In this document: piece by piece, positions 1 through 5,110 of the stretch
How the letters are laid out: each line of letters opens with the position of its first letter
How positions within the stretch are numbered: the stretch's first letter is position 1
Assembly: GCA_934572365.1 (NCBI GenBank)
Contig: CAKTKX010000109.1
Coordinates: 1-5,110 of the forward strand
Reading direction: 5' to 3'
DNA length: 5,110 nucleotides
DNA from: an uncultured Oscillospiraceae bacterium
GTDB lineage: Bacteria > Bacillota > Clostridia > Oscillospirales > Oscillospiraceae
The notes under the pieces: generated by a model
Databases searched by the model: none
Seen by the model: only the letters and a program-made list of their open reading frames with translations
What the model was told of the DNA's origin: nothing
Made by a program: the position numbers and the translations under genes

Positions 1-86
1 CCGAGCAGGAGCTGCCCCAGCTGTTCCGCTGCACCGACAAGGCCGCGGACATCCACAGGTGCATCTACTGCGAGCAGCGGGCATAA
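1..86 (+). CDS. C-terminal end of an unrecognised protein (partial, 5' end outside window)
   Basis: The first complete codon begins at position 3 and the frame ends at a TAA at 84-86, giving 27 residues that finish LFRCTDKAADIHRCIYCEQRA-like, with key features Cys-Thr-Asp early and a Cys-Ile-Tyr-Cys pair five residues from the end. Almost every codon ends in G or C, matching the third-position bias of the confirmed genes here, and this is the main reason for preferring this frame; the other two forward frames are also open over this short stretch. The CxxC pair could be part of a metal or iron-sulfur site, but too little is visible to name a family. A hairpin terminator at 130-169 follows. 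The gene is probably real; its function is unknown. Confidence 0.55.
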   Translation, partial: EQELPQLFRCTDKAADIHRCIYCEQRA

Positions 87-111
87 AAACAGGTGCCGCC
101 TTAGGCAGCAC
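84..111 (-). terminator. Candidate second terminator for the UPF0371 gene (minus strand)
   Basis: On the minus strand the arms at 104-111 and 93-100 form an 8-bp stem with one G-U wobble and a 3-nt loop (TAA). It is followed by CTGTTTTTA, a T-run lying at 84-91 of the plus strand. It comes after the stronger hairpin at 130-169, so it would act as a backup stop for readthrough out of the UPF0371 gene. The T-run overlaps the stop codon of the upstream partial gene. The stem is short and the loop tight, so this is a moderate call. Confidence 0.4.
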
Positions 112-129
112 AAGGAACAAACACATATG

Positions 130-169
130 AAAAATGCAGAATGCCAAAGCAATGGCATTCTGCATTTTT
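130..169. terminator. Bidirectional intrinsic terminator
   Basis: A perfect 17-bp inverted repeat has arms at 130-146 and 153-169 and a 6-nt loop (AAGCAA). The outer end of the left arm is a run of A and the outer end of the right arm is a run of T, so the transcript from either strand ends in a hairpin with a U-rich 3' side. It lies between the end of the plus-strand partial gene (86) and the end of the minus-strand UPF0371 gene (176), exactly where convergent genes need a shared terminator. Confidence 0.9.
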
Positions 170-175
170 ATCTAC

Positions 176-1642
176 TTATCCCTTATATCTCGGCTCGCAG
201 GTCAGGTTGACACCCAGGCGCTTGAAGGTCTTTTCGTCCACCGGAGACAGTATTACCGAGGAATGCACCTCGCAGCCCCGCAGCTTGTCCAGCTGCTCCA
301 TGGCCAGCTCCGCCATGGGATTGGTGGCAGCGCAGATGGTCAGGGCAATCAGGGTCTCATCGGTGTGCAGACGGGGATTGCGGTTGCCAAGGTGGTCAAC
401 TTTCAGATGCTGGATGGGATCAAGCACCACCGGGGAGATCAGGTGCAGGCTGTCCCGCATACCCGCCAGCTTTTTCAGCGCATTCAGCAGCAGCGCCGAG
501 GACGCGCCCAGAAGGTCGGAGGTCTTGCCGGTGACAATGGTACCGTCAGGCAGCTCCATAGCAGCGGCGGGCGCGCCGGTCTGCTCCGCCCGCTGCAAGG
601 CGGGAGCGACGACTTTTCGCTCCTCCGGGGTCACACCAGCCTTTTTCATCAGCAGCTCCAGCTTGCGCACCGCTTCATCGCTGCCCTTGCCCTGCTTCTG
701 CTCACACATGGCCTCATAGTACCGGCGGATGATCTCCTGCCGGGAGGCAAACCGGACGGCCTCGTCGTCCACGATGCAGTTGCCCACCATATTCACGCCC
801 ATGTCCGTGGGGGATTTGTAGGGGCAGTGCCCCAGAATCTTCTCAAAAATCGCCACCAGCACGGGGAACGCTTCCACATCCCGGTTGTAGTTGACGGTGG
901 TGACCCCGTAGGCTTCCAGATGGAAGGGGTCGATCATGTTCACGTCGTTCAAATCCGCTGTGGCGGCCTCGTAGGCAAGGTTTACCGGGTGGTTCAGCGG
1001 CACGTTCCAGATGGGGAAGGTCTCAAATTTGGCGTAGCCCGCCGTGTTGCCCCGGATATGCTCGTGGTACAGCTGGCTCAGGCAGGTCGCCAGCTTGCCG
1101 CTGCCAGGGCCGGGCGCGGTGACTACCACCAGCGACCGGGTCGTTTCGATGTAATCGTTTTTCCCGAAGCCGTCGGGGCTGACGATGTGGCCGGTGTCGG
1201 AGGGGTATCCCGGAATCTCAAAATGGTGATAGACCCGGATACCCAGCCCCTCCAGGCGGGACTGGAATGCCCGCGCCAGCGCCTGCTCATGGAAGCGGGT
1301 CAGCACCACGCTGGAAACATACAGGCCGAACCCCCGGAAAATGTCGATCAGGCGAATGACGTCCCGGTCATAGGTGATGCCCAGGTCGCCGCGAACCTTG
1401 TTTTTTTCGATATCGTCGGCGTTGATGACGATCACCATCTCCACCTGATCCTTCAGCTGCAGCAGCATCCGCAGCTTGCTGTCCGGCCGGAAGCCGGGCA
1501 GGACGCGGGAAGCATGGTTGTCGTCATAGAGCTTGCCCCCGAATTCCAGGTACAGCTTGCCGCCAAACTGGGCAATGCGCTCCCGGATGTGGGCGGACTG
1601 CATTTGCAGGTACTTGTCATTGTCAAACGCCGTTTGTGTCAT
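176..1642 (-). CDS. UPF0371 / DUF1846 family protein
   Basis: This 488-residue protein matches the usual full length (about 500) of the UPF0371/DUF1846 family, recognised from its overall sequence: the N-terminal block around residues 27-57 (FGGKLYxD, then HASRVLPGF), the central [19 protein letters not shown] segment at 176-194, the [19 protein letters not shown] block at 210-228, and the C-terminal [10 protein letters not shown] region at 425-434. Family members are soluble, widespread in Firmicutes and Actinobacteria, and have no established biochemical role that I can state with confidence. GPGSGK at 178-183 resembles a Walker A loop, but Leu replaces the Ser/Thr expected after the Lys, so nucleotide binding should not be assumed. 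There is no signal peptide or membrane segment. The chosen ATG has an AGAGG ribosome binding site 8 nt upstream (1651-1655) and a well-spaced promoter. It is a single-gene unit divergent from the membrane-protein operon, so shared function is not implied. Family assignment is firm; function is unknown. Confidence 0.93.
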   Translation of the reverse strand: MTQTAFDNDKYLQMQSAHIRERIAQFGGKLYLEFGGKLYDDNHASRVLPGFRPDSKLRMLLQLKDQVEMVIVINADDIEKNKVRGDLGITYDRDVIRLIDIFRGFGLYVSSVVLTRFHEQALARAFQSRLEGLGIRVYHHFEIPGYPSDTGHIVSPDGFGKNDYIETTRSLVVVTAPGPGSGKLATCLSQLYHEHIRGNTAGYAKFETFPIWNVPLNHPVNLAYEAATADLNDVNMIDPFHLEAYGVTTVNYNRDVEAFPVLVAIFEKILGHCPYKSPTDMGVNMVGNCIVDDEAVRFASRQEIIRRYYEAMCEQKQGKGSDEAVRKLELLMKKAGVTPEERKVVAPALQRAEQTGAPAAAMELPDGTIVTGKTSDLLGASSALLLNALKKLAGMRDSLHLISPVVLDPIQHLKVDHLGNRNPRLHTDETLIALTICAATNPMAELAMEQLDKLRGCEVHSSVILSPVDEKTFKRLGVNLTCEPRYKG

Positions 1643-1675
1643 TTCCCTTGCCTCTTTCCCAAAAAACTCCCCATC

Positions 1676-1704
1676 ATTTTACCTTATCCGACGGGAAATA
1701 GCAA
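1676..1704 (-). promoter_or_regulatory. Sigma-A-type promoter for the UPF0371 gene
   Basis: Read on the minus strand, the -35 box is TTGCTA (1699-1704) and the -10 box is TAAAAT (1676-1681), separated by exactly 17 bp. Transcription would start near 1669, leaving a leader of about 27 nt that contains the AGAGG ribosome binding site at 1651-1655. The match is good at both boxes, but it is a prediction from consensus only. Confidence 0.65.
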
Positions 1705-1746
1705 GGGTGTTTCGGAGCAAAATCTTCTTTTCTGTCGGATTGCTTC

Positions 1747-1775
1747 TTGTTTCGGGAACACCACCGTGCTATAAT
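1747..1775 (+). promoter_or_regulatory. Extended -10 promoter for the membrane-protein/M20 operon
   Basis: A perfect TATAAT lies at 1770-1775, preceded by TG at 1767-1768 with one base between, the extended -10 arrangement common in Firmicutes. The -35 box 17 bp upstream is a weak TTGTTT (1747-1752). The predicted start near 1782 leaves a leader of about 22 nt carrying the GGAGGTG ribosome binding site at 1793-1799. This is the only convincing plus-strand promoter seen ahead of the three-gene operon. Confidence 0.75.
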
Positions 1776-1804
1776 GAATCCATCTTTTCTTCGGAGGTGT
1801 TTCC

Positions 1805-2554
1805 ATGGAATTCAGCGTCAACCATCCGGTGCTGTACCTGCTCGCCGGAATTCTGATCGCCGTGGTTCTGGCTCAGTCGGCTTTCTTCCTGGTCAAGGCT
1901 CTGCGCCGCAGTAAGGAGATCGGCATGGATCAGGCCAAAATCAAAAAAACCGTCAAAACCGCCGCGCTGTTCACCATTGCCCCGGCCGTGTCCATCGTCA
2001 TCAGCGTCATCACCTTAAGCAAAAGTCTGGGCATTCCCCTGCCCTGGCTACGGCTGAGCGTGGTCGGCTCATTGAGCTATGAGGCCATCGCGGCATCCAA
2101 CGCCGTCAGCGCCATGGGCTTAGAGCTGGGCAAAATCAGCGCCCTGGCCGCCCAGCAGTACGTCAACATCGCCCTGGTAATGACCCTGTCCATCATGGTG
2201 GGCATCTGGCTGGTGCCTGTCATTGGGAAAAAGCTGCTGCGGGGCATGACCGTTCTGGAAAACCGGGACGCCAAATGGGCGGATATTTTCCAGAATGCCA
2301 TGTTTATCGGCATGATCTCCGCATTCCTGGGCTACGTATTCTGCGATTTTTCCCGTCTTTGGACGCCGGGAGATTACGCCGCCACCTCCGGACTTGTCCC
2401 GGTGTGCGTCATGGCGGTGTCCGCCGCAATCATGGTAGTCTGCGGGTTGCTCATGAAGAAATTCAAGTGGGGCTGGGTCAATGACTACGCGCTGCCCATT
2501 TCCTTGGTGCTGGGTATGGCCTCCGCCATTCCCCTCACTGCGTGGCTGGGTTAA
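1805..2554 (+). CDS. DUF5058-like integral membrane protein, first gene of the operon
   Basis: The 249-residue protein is very hydrophobic, with about six likely membrane segments near residues 8-30, 52-72, 118-140, 162-182, 195-215 and 228-248. A seventh stretch at 83-104 (SVVGSLSYEAIAASNAVSAMG) is rich in small and polar residues and looks more like a re-entrant or substrate-lining segment than a plain helix. A basic loop at 31-51 is probably cytoplasmic. Length and sequence, especially the N-terminal NHPVLYLLAGILIAVVLAQS-type helix and the following FFLVKALRRSKEIGM stretch, agree with my memory of the DUF5058 family of Firmicutes, which is uncharacterised. GGAGGTG at 1793-1799 fixes the ATG. 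The next membrane protein begins 12 bp after the stop, with its ribosome binding site overlapping this stop, so the two are probably made together. A permease subunit is the most plausible role, but that is inference. Confidence 0.85.
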   Translation: MEFSVNHPVLYLLAGILIAVVLAQSAFFLVKALRRSKEIGMDQAKIKKTVKTAALFTIAPAVSIVISVITLSKSLGIPLPWLRLSVVGSLSYEAIAASNAVSAMGLELGKISALAAQQYVNIALVMTLSIMVGIWLVPVIGKKLLRGMTVLENRDAKWADIFQNAMFIGMISAFLGYVFCDFSRLWTPGDYAATSGLVPVCVMAVSAAIMVVCGLLMKKFKWGWVNDYALPISLVLGMASAIPLTAWLG

Positions 2555-2566
2555 GGAGGTGCCGAT

Positions 2567-3232
2567 ATGAAAAAGAAACTTAGCTACATCGACTCCGTTC
2601 ACCGCAGCGGCACCATCTGGAACATTTCCGTTATGATTTTGCTGCTGGCCTTTCCCCTGACCGTCGCCGCCCTGTTCGGCGCTGCCCCGGACTGGGGCGC
2701 GCTGGTGGTGGGTCTGATTGCCACCGCGCCCATGTACTGGGCGGTGGGCGTCATTGAAACCGTCACCTTCGTTCCCATGCTGGGCGCGGGCGGCTCCTAC
2801 CTCAGCTTCGTCACCGGCAACATCTCCAACCTCAAGCTTCCCTGCGCCATCAACGCGCTGGAGCAAAATAACGTCAGCGCCAACTCCGAGGAGGGCGAGA
2901 TCATCTCCACCATCGCCATTGCCACCTCCTCCATCGTCACCACCGTCATTATCATCATCGGCGTCATTCTCATCGTCCCCCTGACCCCCGTTCTGGAAGC
3001 GCCGGTTCTGGAACCGGCCTTTGCCCAGATGCTGCCCGCCCTGTTCGGCGGCTTGGGCGTAGCCTTCGTCAGCCGGAACTGGAAGATCGCCGTTGCGCCG
3101 GTGGTGCTGATGCTGATCCTGTTCATCTTCGTTCCCGCCCTGAACGCCGGTACCGTGGGCATTATGGTGCCGGTGAGTGTGCTGTTCACCATTGCCGTTT
3201 CCCGGCTGCTTTATAAGAGAGGAGTTCTGTAA
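2567..3232 (+). CDS. Integral membrane protein, probable partner subunit of the DUF5058-like protein
   Basis: The 221-residue protein has a basic N-terminus (MKKK) and likely membrane segments near residues 17-38, 42-62, 112-138, 151-168, 172-192 and 195-214. Between the second and third lies a Gly/Ser/Asn-rich stretch at about 69-103 (VPMLGAGGSYLSFVTGNISN, then LKLPCAINALEQNN). It contains two SN/GN pairs and would suit a re-entrant loop lining a substrate path. A charged segment at 104-111 (ANSEEGEI) follows. I do not recognise a named family with confidence; the loop is loosely reminiscent of nucleoside-recognition 'Gate' proteins, but that is only an impression. AAGGAGGT at 2553-2560 overlaps the upstream stop and sits 6 nt before the ATG, which suggests translational coupling. 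The M20 peptidase gene begins 2 bp after this stop. No signal peptide or enzymatic motif is visible. The most likely role is as the second half of a two-subunit permease. Confidence 0.82.
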   Translation: MKKKLSYIDSVHRSGTIWNISVMILLLAFPLTVAALFGAAPDWGALVVGLIATAPMYWAVGVIETVTFVPMLGAGGSYLSFVTGNISNLKLPCAINALEQNNVSANSEEGEIISTIAIATSSIVTTVIIIIGVILIVPLTPVLEAPVLEPAFAQMLPALFGGLGVAFVSRNWKIAVAPVVLMLILFIFVPALNAGTVGIMVPVSVLFTIAVSRLLYKRGVL

Positions 3233-3234
3233 AC

Positions 3235-4668
3235 ATGTTAGGATATTGGATTCTCGCCGTTTTGGTCGCATTCATCGCCGTGGTCGCCGTCCGCACCGTC
3301 CGCTTCCGTCCCAAGCCCCAGCCCGAGGTCACCAAGGAAGAAATCGCCTTCGACCGGGACGCTGCCGCGGATTCCCTCTCCCAGCTGGTTCGCTGCAAGA
3401 CCGTGTCCTACAACGACCATTCTCTGGAGGACGAGGGGGAATTTCAGAAGCTGATCTCCCTGCTGCCGACCCTGTACCCCAACGTATTCGGCACCTGCAC
3501 CTTCCAGCAGCTTCCCGACCGGGCGCTGCTATTTCGGTGGCCGGGCAAGCAGGAGGGCGACCCCGCCGTTATGATGGCGCACTATGACGTGGTGCCTGTC
3601 AACGAGGAAAAGTGGGACAAGCCCCCCTTCGCCGGAATTATCGAGGACGGCATTCTCTGGGGACGCGGCACCCTGGACACCAAGGTCACCTTCAACGGCG
3701 TCCTTTCCGCCGCCAACTACCTCATCGGCCAGGGCTTCCAGCCGGAACACGACATCTATTTTGCCTTCTCCGGCGGCGAGGAGATCAACGGTCAGGGCGC
3801 GCCCAACATCGTGGCGTACTTCACCGAGCACGGCATCCACCCCGCCATTGTGGTGGACGAGGGCGGCGCTGTTGTGGAGAACGTGTTCCCCGGCGTGAAG
3901 CAGCCCTGCGGCCTGATCGGCATTGCGGAAAAGGGGATGCTGAACGCCCAGTATCGCACCGTCTCCGCCGGCGGTCACGCTTCCGCCCCCAAGCCCCACA
4001 CCCCGGTGGGCGTTCTGGCTGCGGCCTGCAAGCGGGTGGAGGATCATCCCTTCAAGGCCCACATCGACGGCCCCGCCGCCCAGATGTTCGACACTTTGGG
4101 TCGGTATTCCACCCCTCTGTACCGGGTGATCTTCGCCAACATGTGGTGCTTCGGCTGGATCATCGACACCCTGGGCAAAAAGAGCGGCGGCGAAATGAAC
4201 GCGCTGGTGCGCACCACCGTGGCCTTTACCCAGATGGAGGGCAGCTCCGCCCGGAACGTGATTCCTCCCGAGGCAAAAATGGTGTCCAACATCCGCCTGA
4301 ACCCCTCCGACAGCGTTGCTTCCGCCCTGGCGTATCTGGAAAAGACCGTCAACGACCCCGCCGTGGAGATCACGTCCCTGGAGTCTTTTGAGCCAAGCCC
4401 TGTTTCCGAAACCGGCTGCGACGCCTGGGAGAAGGTCGCTTCTGCCGTGGCCAACACCTGGCCGGGCTGCATCGTCTCGCCTTATCTGATGGTGCAATGC
4501 TCCGACTCCCGGCACTACCGTGACCTGAGCAACCACGTTTACCGCTTCTCCGCCATGGATTTGACCGCCGAGGAACGGTCTACCATCCACGGCAACAACG
4601 AGCACATCCGTCTGGAAACCGCCGCCAAGGCAGTGGAATTCTACATTCGCCTGATGCGTCAGTGCTGA
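3235..4668 (+). CDS. Membrane-anchored M20-family metallopeptidase (carboxypeptidase S / PM20D1-like)
   Basis: This 477-residue protein carries the full set of M20 di-zinc residues: His116 and Asp118 in MAHYDVVPV, bridging Asp148 in GRGTLDTK, catalytic base Glu182 and ligand Glu183 in SGGEE, Asp208 in VVDEGG, and His457 in NNEHI. The lid/dimerisation domain is represented by SAGGHASAP (His248) and SSARNVIPPEA (338-347). Overall it is closest to the carboxypeptidase S/PM20D1 branch, which hydrolyses peptide or N-acyl amino acid amide bonds; an exact substrate cannot be assigned. Residues 2-19 form one hydrophobic helix followed by Arg20, Arg23, Arg25 and Lys27, with no preceding positive charge and no clear cleavage site. 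This predicts an uncleaved anchor with the catalytic domain on the cytoplasmic side. AGAGGAG at 3218-3224 sits 10 nt before the ATG, and only 2 bp separate it from the upstream gene. Likely role: hydrolysing what the two membrane proteins bring in. Catalytic competence looks intact. Confidence 0.93.
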   Translation: MLGYWILAVLVAFIAVVAVRTVRFRPKPQPEVTKEEIAFDRDAAADSLSQLVRCKTVSYNDHSLEDEGEFQKLISLLPTLYPNVFGTCTFQQLPDRALLFRWPGKQEGDPAVMMAHYDVVPVNEEKWDKPPFAGIIEDGILWGRGTLDTKVTFNGVLSAANYLIGQGFQPEHDIYFAFSGGEEINGQGAPNIVAYFTEHGIHPAIVVDEGGAVVENVFPGVKQPCGLIGIAEKGMLNAQYRTVSAGGHASAPKPHTPVGVLAAACKRVEDHPFKAHIDGPAAQMFDTLGRYSTPLYRVIFANMWCFGWIIDTLGKKSGGEMNALVRTTVAFTQMEGSSARNVIPPEAKMVSNIRLNPSDSVASALAYLEKTVNDPAVEITSLESFEPSPVSETGCDAWEKVASAVANTWPGCIVSPYLMVQCSDSRHYRDLSNHVYRFSAMDLTAEERSTIHGNNEHIRLETAAKAVEFYIRLMRQC

Positions 4669-4689
4669 AATCAAAAAACGGCAAAAGTT

Positions 4690-4723
4690 ATCCCCCGACC
4701 TAGGTTTTACCGGGTCGGGGGAT
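4690..4723. terminator. Bidirectional hairpin terminator between the M20 gene and the small membrane-protein gene
   Basis: A perfect 11-bp GC-rich inverted repeat has arms at 4690-4700 and 4713-4723. The 12-nt loop itself contains a short GGT/ACC pairing. On the minus strand the stem is followed by AACTTTTGCCGTTTTTT, a good but interrupted T-tract (4673-4689). On the plus strand the 3' side is only TTGTCTT, so termination of the operon transcript may be less efficient than that of the minus-strand gene. It lies 21 bp after the M20 stop and 4 bp after the minus-strand stop. Confidence 0.82.
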
Positions 4724-4727
4724 TGTC

Positions 4728-4994
4728 TTAGCTCAGCAAATACGCCAGGAACGCACCGCCGGTTACAGCATACACCAGAATGCCGATGGCCACCGTGATA
4801 AGCGTCAGAACAAACTGAGCAATCGCCCAATTCTTCCGGGAGCGCTTCTCCGGGGAGCTGCTCACTGCCCAAACGATCAGACAGATGAAGCCGACAATGG
4901 GAATTACCGAGAGGATCAGAGTGCCGATCCAGGCACCGACAGACATATCCGTATTCTGCCGCGGTGCATAGGTATTGCCGTTGTAGTTGTCCAT
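4728..4994 (-). CDS. Small protein with two membrane segments, unknown function
   Basis: The 88-residue protein has a polar Asn/Tyr-rich N-terminal tail (1-17), a membrane segment at about 20-43 (WIGTLILSVIPIVGFICLIV core), a basic loop at 46-54 (SSPEKRSRK), an amphipathic NWAIAQ turn, and a second segment at about 59-86. The pattern VGxWIGTLxLxxIPIVG...WA......NWAxAQ recurs in small uncharacterised membrane proteins of Firmicutes as I remember them, but I cannot name a characterised family. The frame is open upstream to the window edge, but the internal ATG at 4992-4994 is preferred: AGGAGG lies 8-9 nt upstream, codon use becomes AT-rich beyond it, and a promoter falls inside the possible extension. 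The basic loop predicts a hairpin with both ends outside. It is a single-gene unit with its own promoter and terminator. Confidence 0.8.
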   Translation of the reverse strand: MDNYNGNTYAPRQNTDMSVGAWIGTLILSVIPIVGFICLIVWAVSSSPEKRSRKNWAIAQFVLTLITVAIGILVYAVTGGAFLAYLLS

Positions 4995-5002
4995 GTTATA
5001 TT

Positions 5003-5008
5003 CCTCCT
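5003..5008 (-). promoter_or_regulatory. Ribosome binding site that fixes the start of the 88-residue membrane protein
   Basis: AGGAGG on the minus strand is followed by AATATAAC and then ATG at 4994-4992. This perfect site selects the internal Met over the in-frame ATG at 5108-5106, which would add 38 residues and has no visible ribosome binding site inside the window. Confidence 0.85.
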
Positions 5009-5032
5009 GCTCTCCAAATTTGGGGTACATCC

Positions 5033-5061
5033 ATTGTAGCATAGCGGAAGGAAAAAGGAAA
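5033..5061 (-). promoter_or_regulatory. Extended -10 promoter for the 88-residue membrane protein
   Basis: On the minus strand, TGC followed by TACAAT (5033-5038) gives an extended -10 box. The hexamer 17 bp upstream is TTTCCT (5056-5061), a poor -35, so the TG extension would carry recognition. Predicted start is near 5026, with a leader of about 31 nt. The surrounding 5008-5110 stretch is clearly more AT-rich than the genes and shows no other convincing feature. Confidence 0.6.
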
Positions 5062-5110
5062 TACTTTTTCGGCAAAAACCGTTTCAATTCGCTATCCCAT
5101 TGCCCCATAT

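Noticed and set aside
134..1774. Plus-strand open frame of 546 codons covering the UPF0371 region
   Set aside because: It is antisense to a clearly recognised full-length UPF0371 gene. Its product is rich in Gln, His, Gly and Val, typical of the complement of a GC3-biased gene; it starts inside the terminator hairpin and has no ribosome binding site.
2718..2984. Pro/Ser-rich plus-strand open frame of 88 codons inside the second membrane-protein gene
   Set aside because: It is an out-of-frame reading of a hydrophobic gene; the Pro/Ser/Ala bias is a frame artefact and no start signal is seen.
2120..3271. Minus-strand open frame of 383 codons opposite the two membrane-protein genes
   Set aside because: Its product is dominated by Gly, Asp, His, Asn and Gln, the expected complement of hydrophobic GC-rich codons. 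It has no recognisable domain and crosses three well-supported genes.
3529..4872. Minus-strand open frame of 447 codons opposite the M20 gene
   Set aside because: It is a shadow of the M20 gene, which carries all the catalytic motifs. The antisense product is compositionally odd (Gly, His, Val) and runs through both the terminator at 4690-4723 and the small membrane-protein gene.
5063..5085. Possible hairpin CGGCAAAAACCG with flanking T and A runs near the right end
   Set aside because: Only a 3-bp stem is possible, too weak for a terminator.
4995..5108. N-terminal extension of the 88-residue protein to an upstream ATG (126 residues in total)
   Set aside because: The internal ATG has a perfect AGGAGG at good spacing. 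The extension has AT-rich, non-native codon use and overlaps an extended -10 promoter.
1..5110. CRISPR arrays, tRNA or rRNA genes, insertion sequences, attachment sites
   Set aside because: No regularly spaced repeats, tRNA-like T-loop sequence, transposase motif or terminal inverted repeats could be found by reading both strands.

Overview
The window looks like chromosomal DNA from a GC-rich member of the Firmicutes, most likely an Oscillospiraceae/Ruminococcaceae-type gut clostridium. This rests on three observations: codons ending strongly in G or C, AGGAGG-type ribosome binding sites with clostridial spacing before nearly every gene, and a gene set typical of Clostridia (UPF0371/DUF1846, a DUF5058 membrane protein, an M20 peptidase). 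The genus is inference. Nothing here suggests a phage, insertion sequence, CRISPR array or RNA gene.

Layout: (1) positions 1-86 hold the last 27 codons of an unrecognised plus-strand gene. (2) Positions 84-169 carry one hairpin with a minus-strand T-run and one perfect 17-bp hairpin flanked by A and T runs; the second can end transcription from both sides. (3) A full-length UPF0371/DUF1846 gene lies on the minus strand at 176-1642. (4) A 162-bp divergent intergenic region at 1643-1804 has a recognisable promoter on each strand and a small inverted repeat. (5) Positions 1805-4668 form a tight three-gene plus-strand operon: a DUF5058-like integral membrane protein, a second integral membrane protein, and a membrane-anchored M20-family metallopeptidase. 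Gaps between these genes are 12 and 2 bp. (6) A bidirectional hairpin terminator lies at 4690-4723. (7) A short minus-strand gene at 4728-4994 encodes an 88-residue protein with two membrane segments, with its own promoter at the right end.

How the genes may work together: the two membrane proteins are co-transcribed and probably translated in step, and neither resembles a standard single-gene transporter. They are best read as two subunits of one membrane complex, probably a permease, next to the hydrolase that could process its substrate. Charge distribution around the peptidase's N-terminal helix predicts that its catalytic domain faces the cytoplasm, which fits hydrolysis after uptake of a small peptide, N-acyl amino acid or similar amide. 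The substrate cannot be read from the sequence. This operon is the best candidate here for an incompletely described system. The other genes appear to be independent transcription units.
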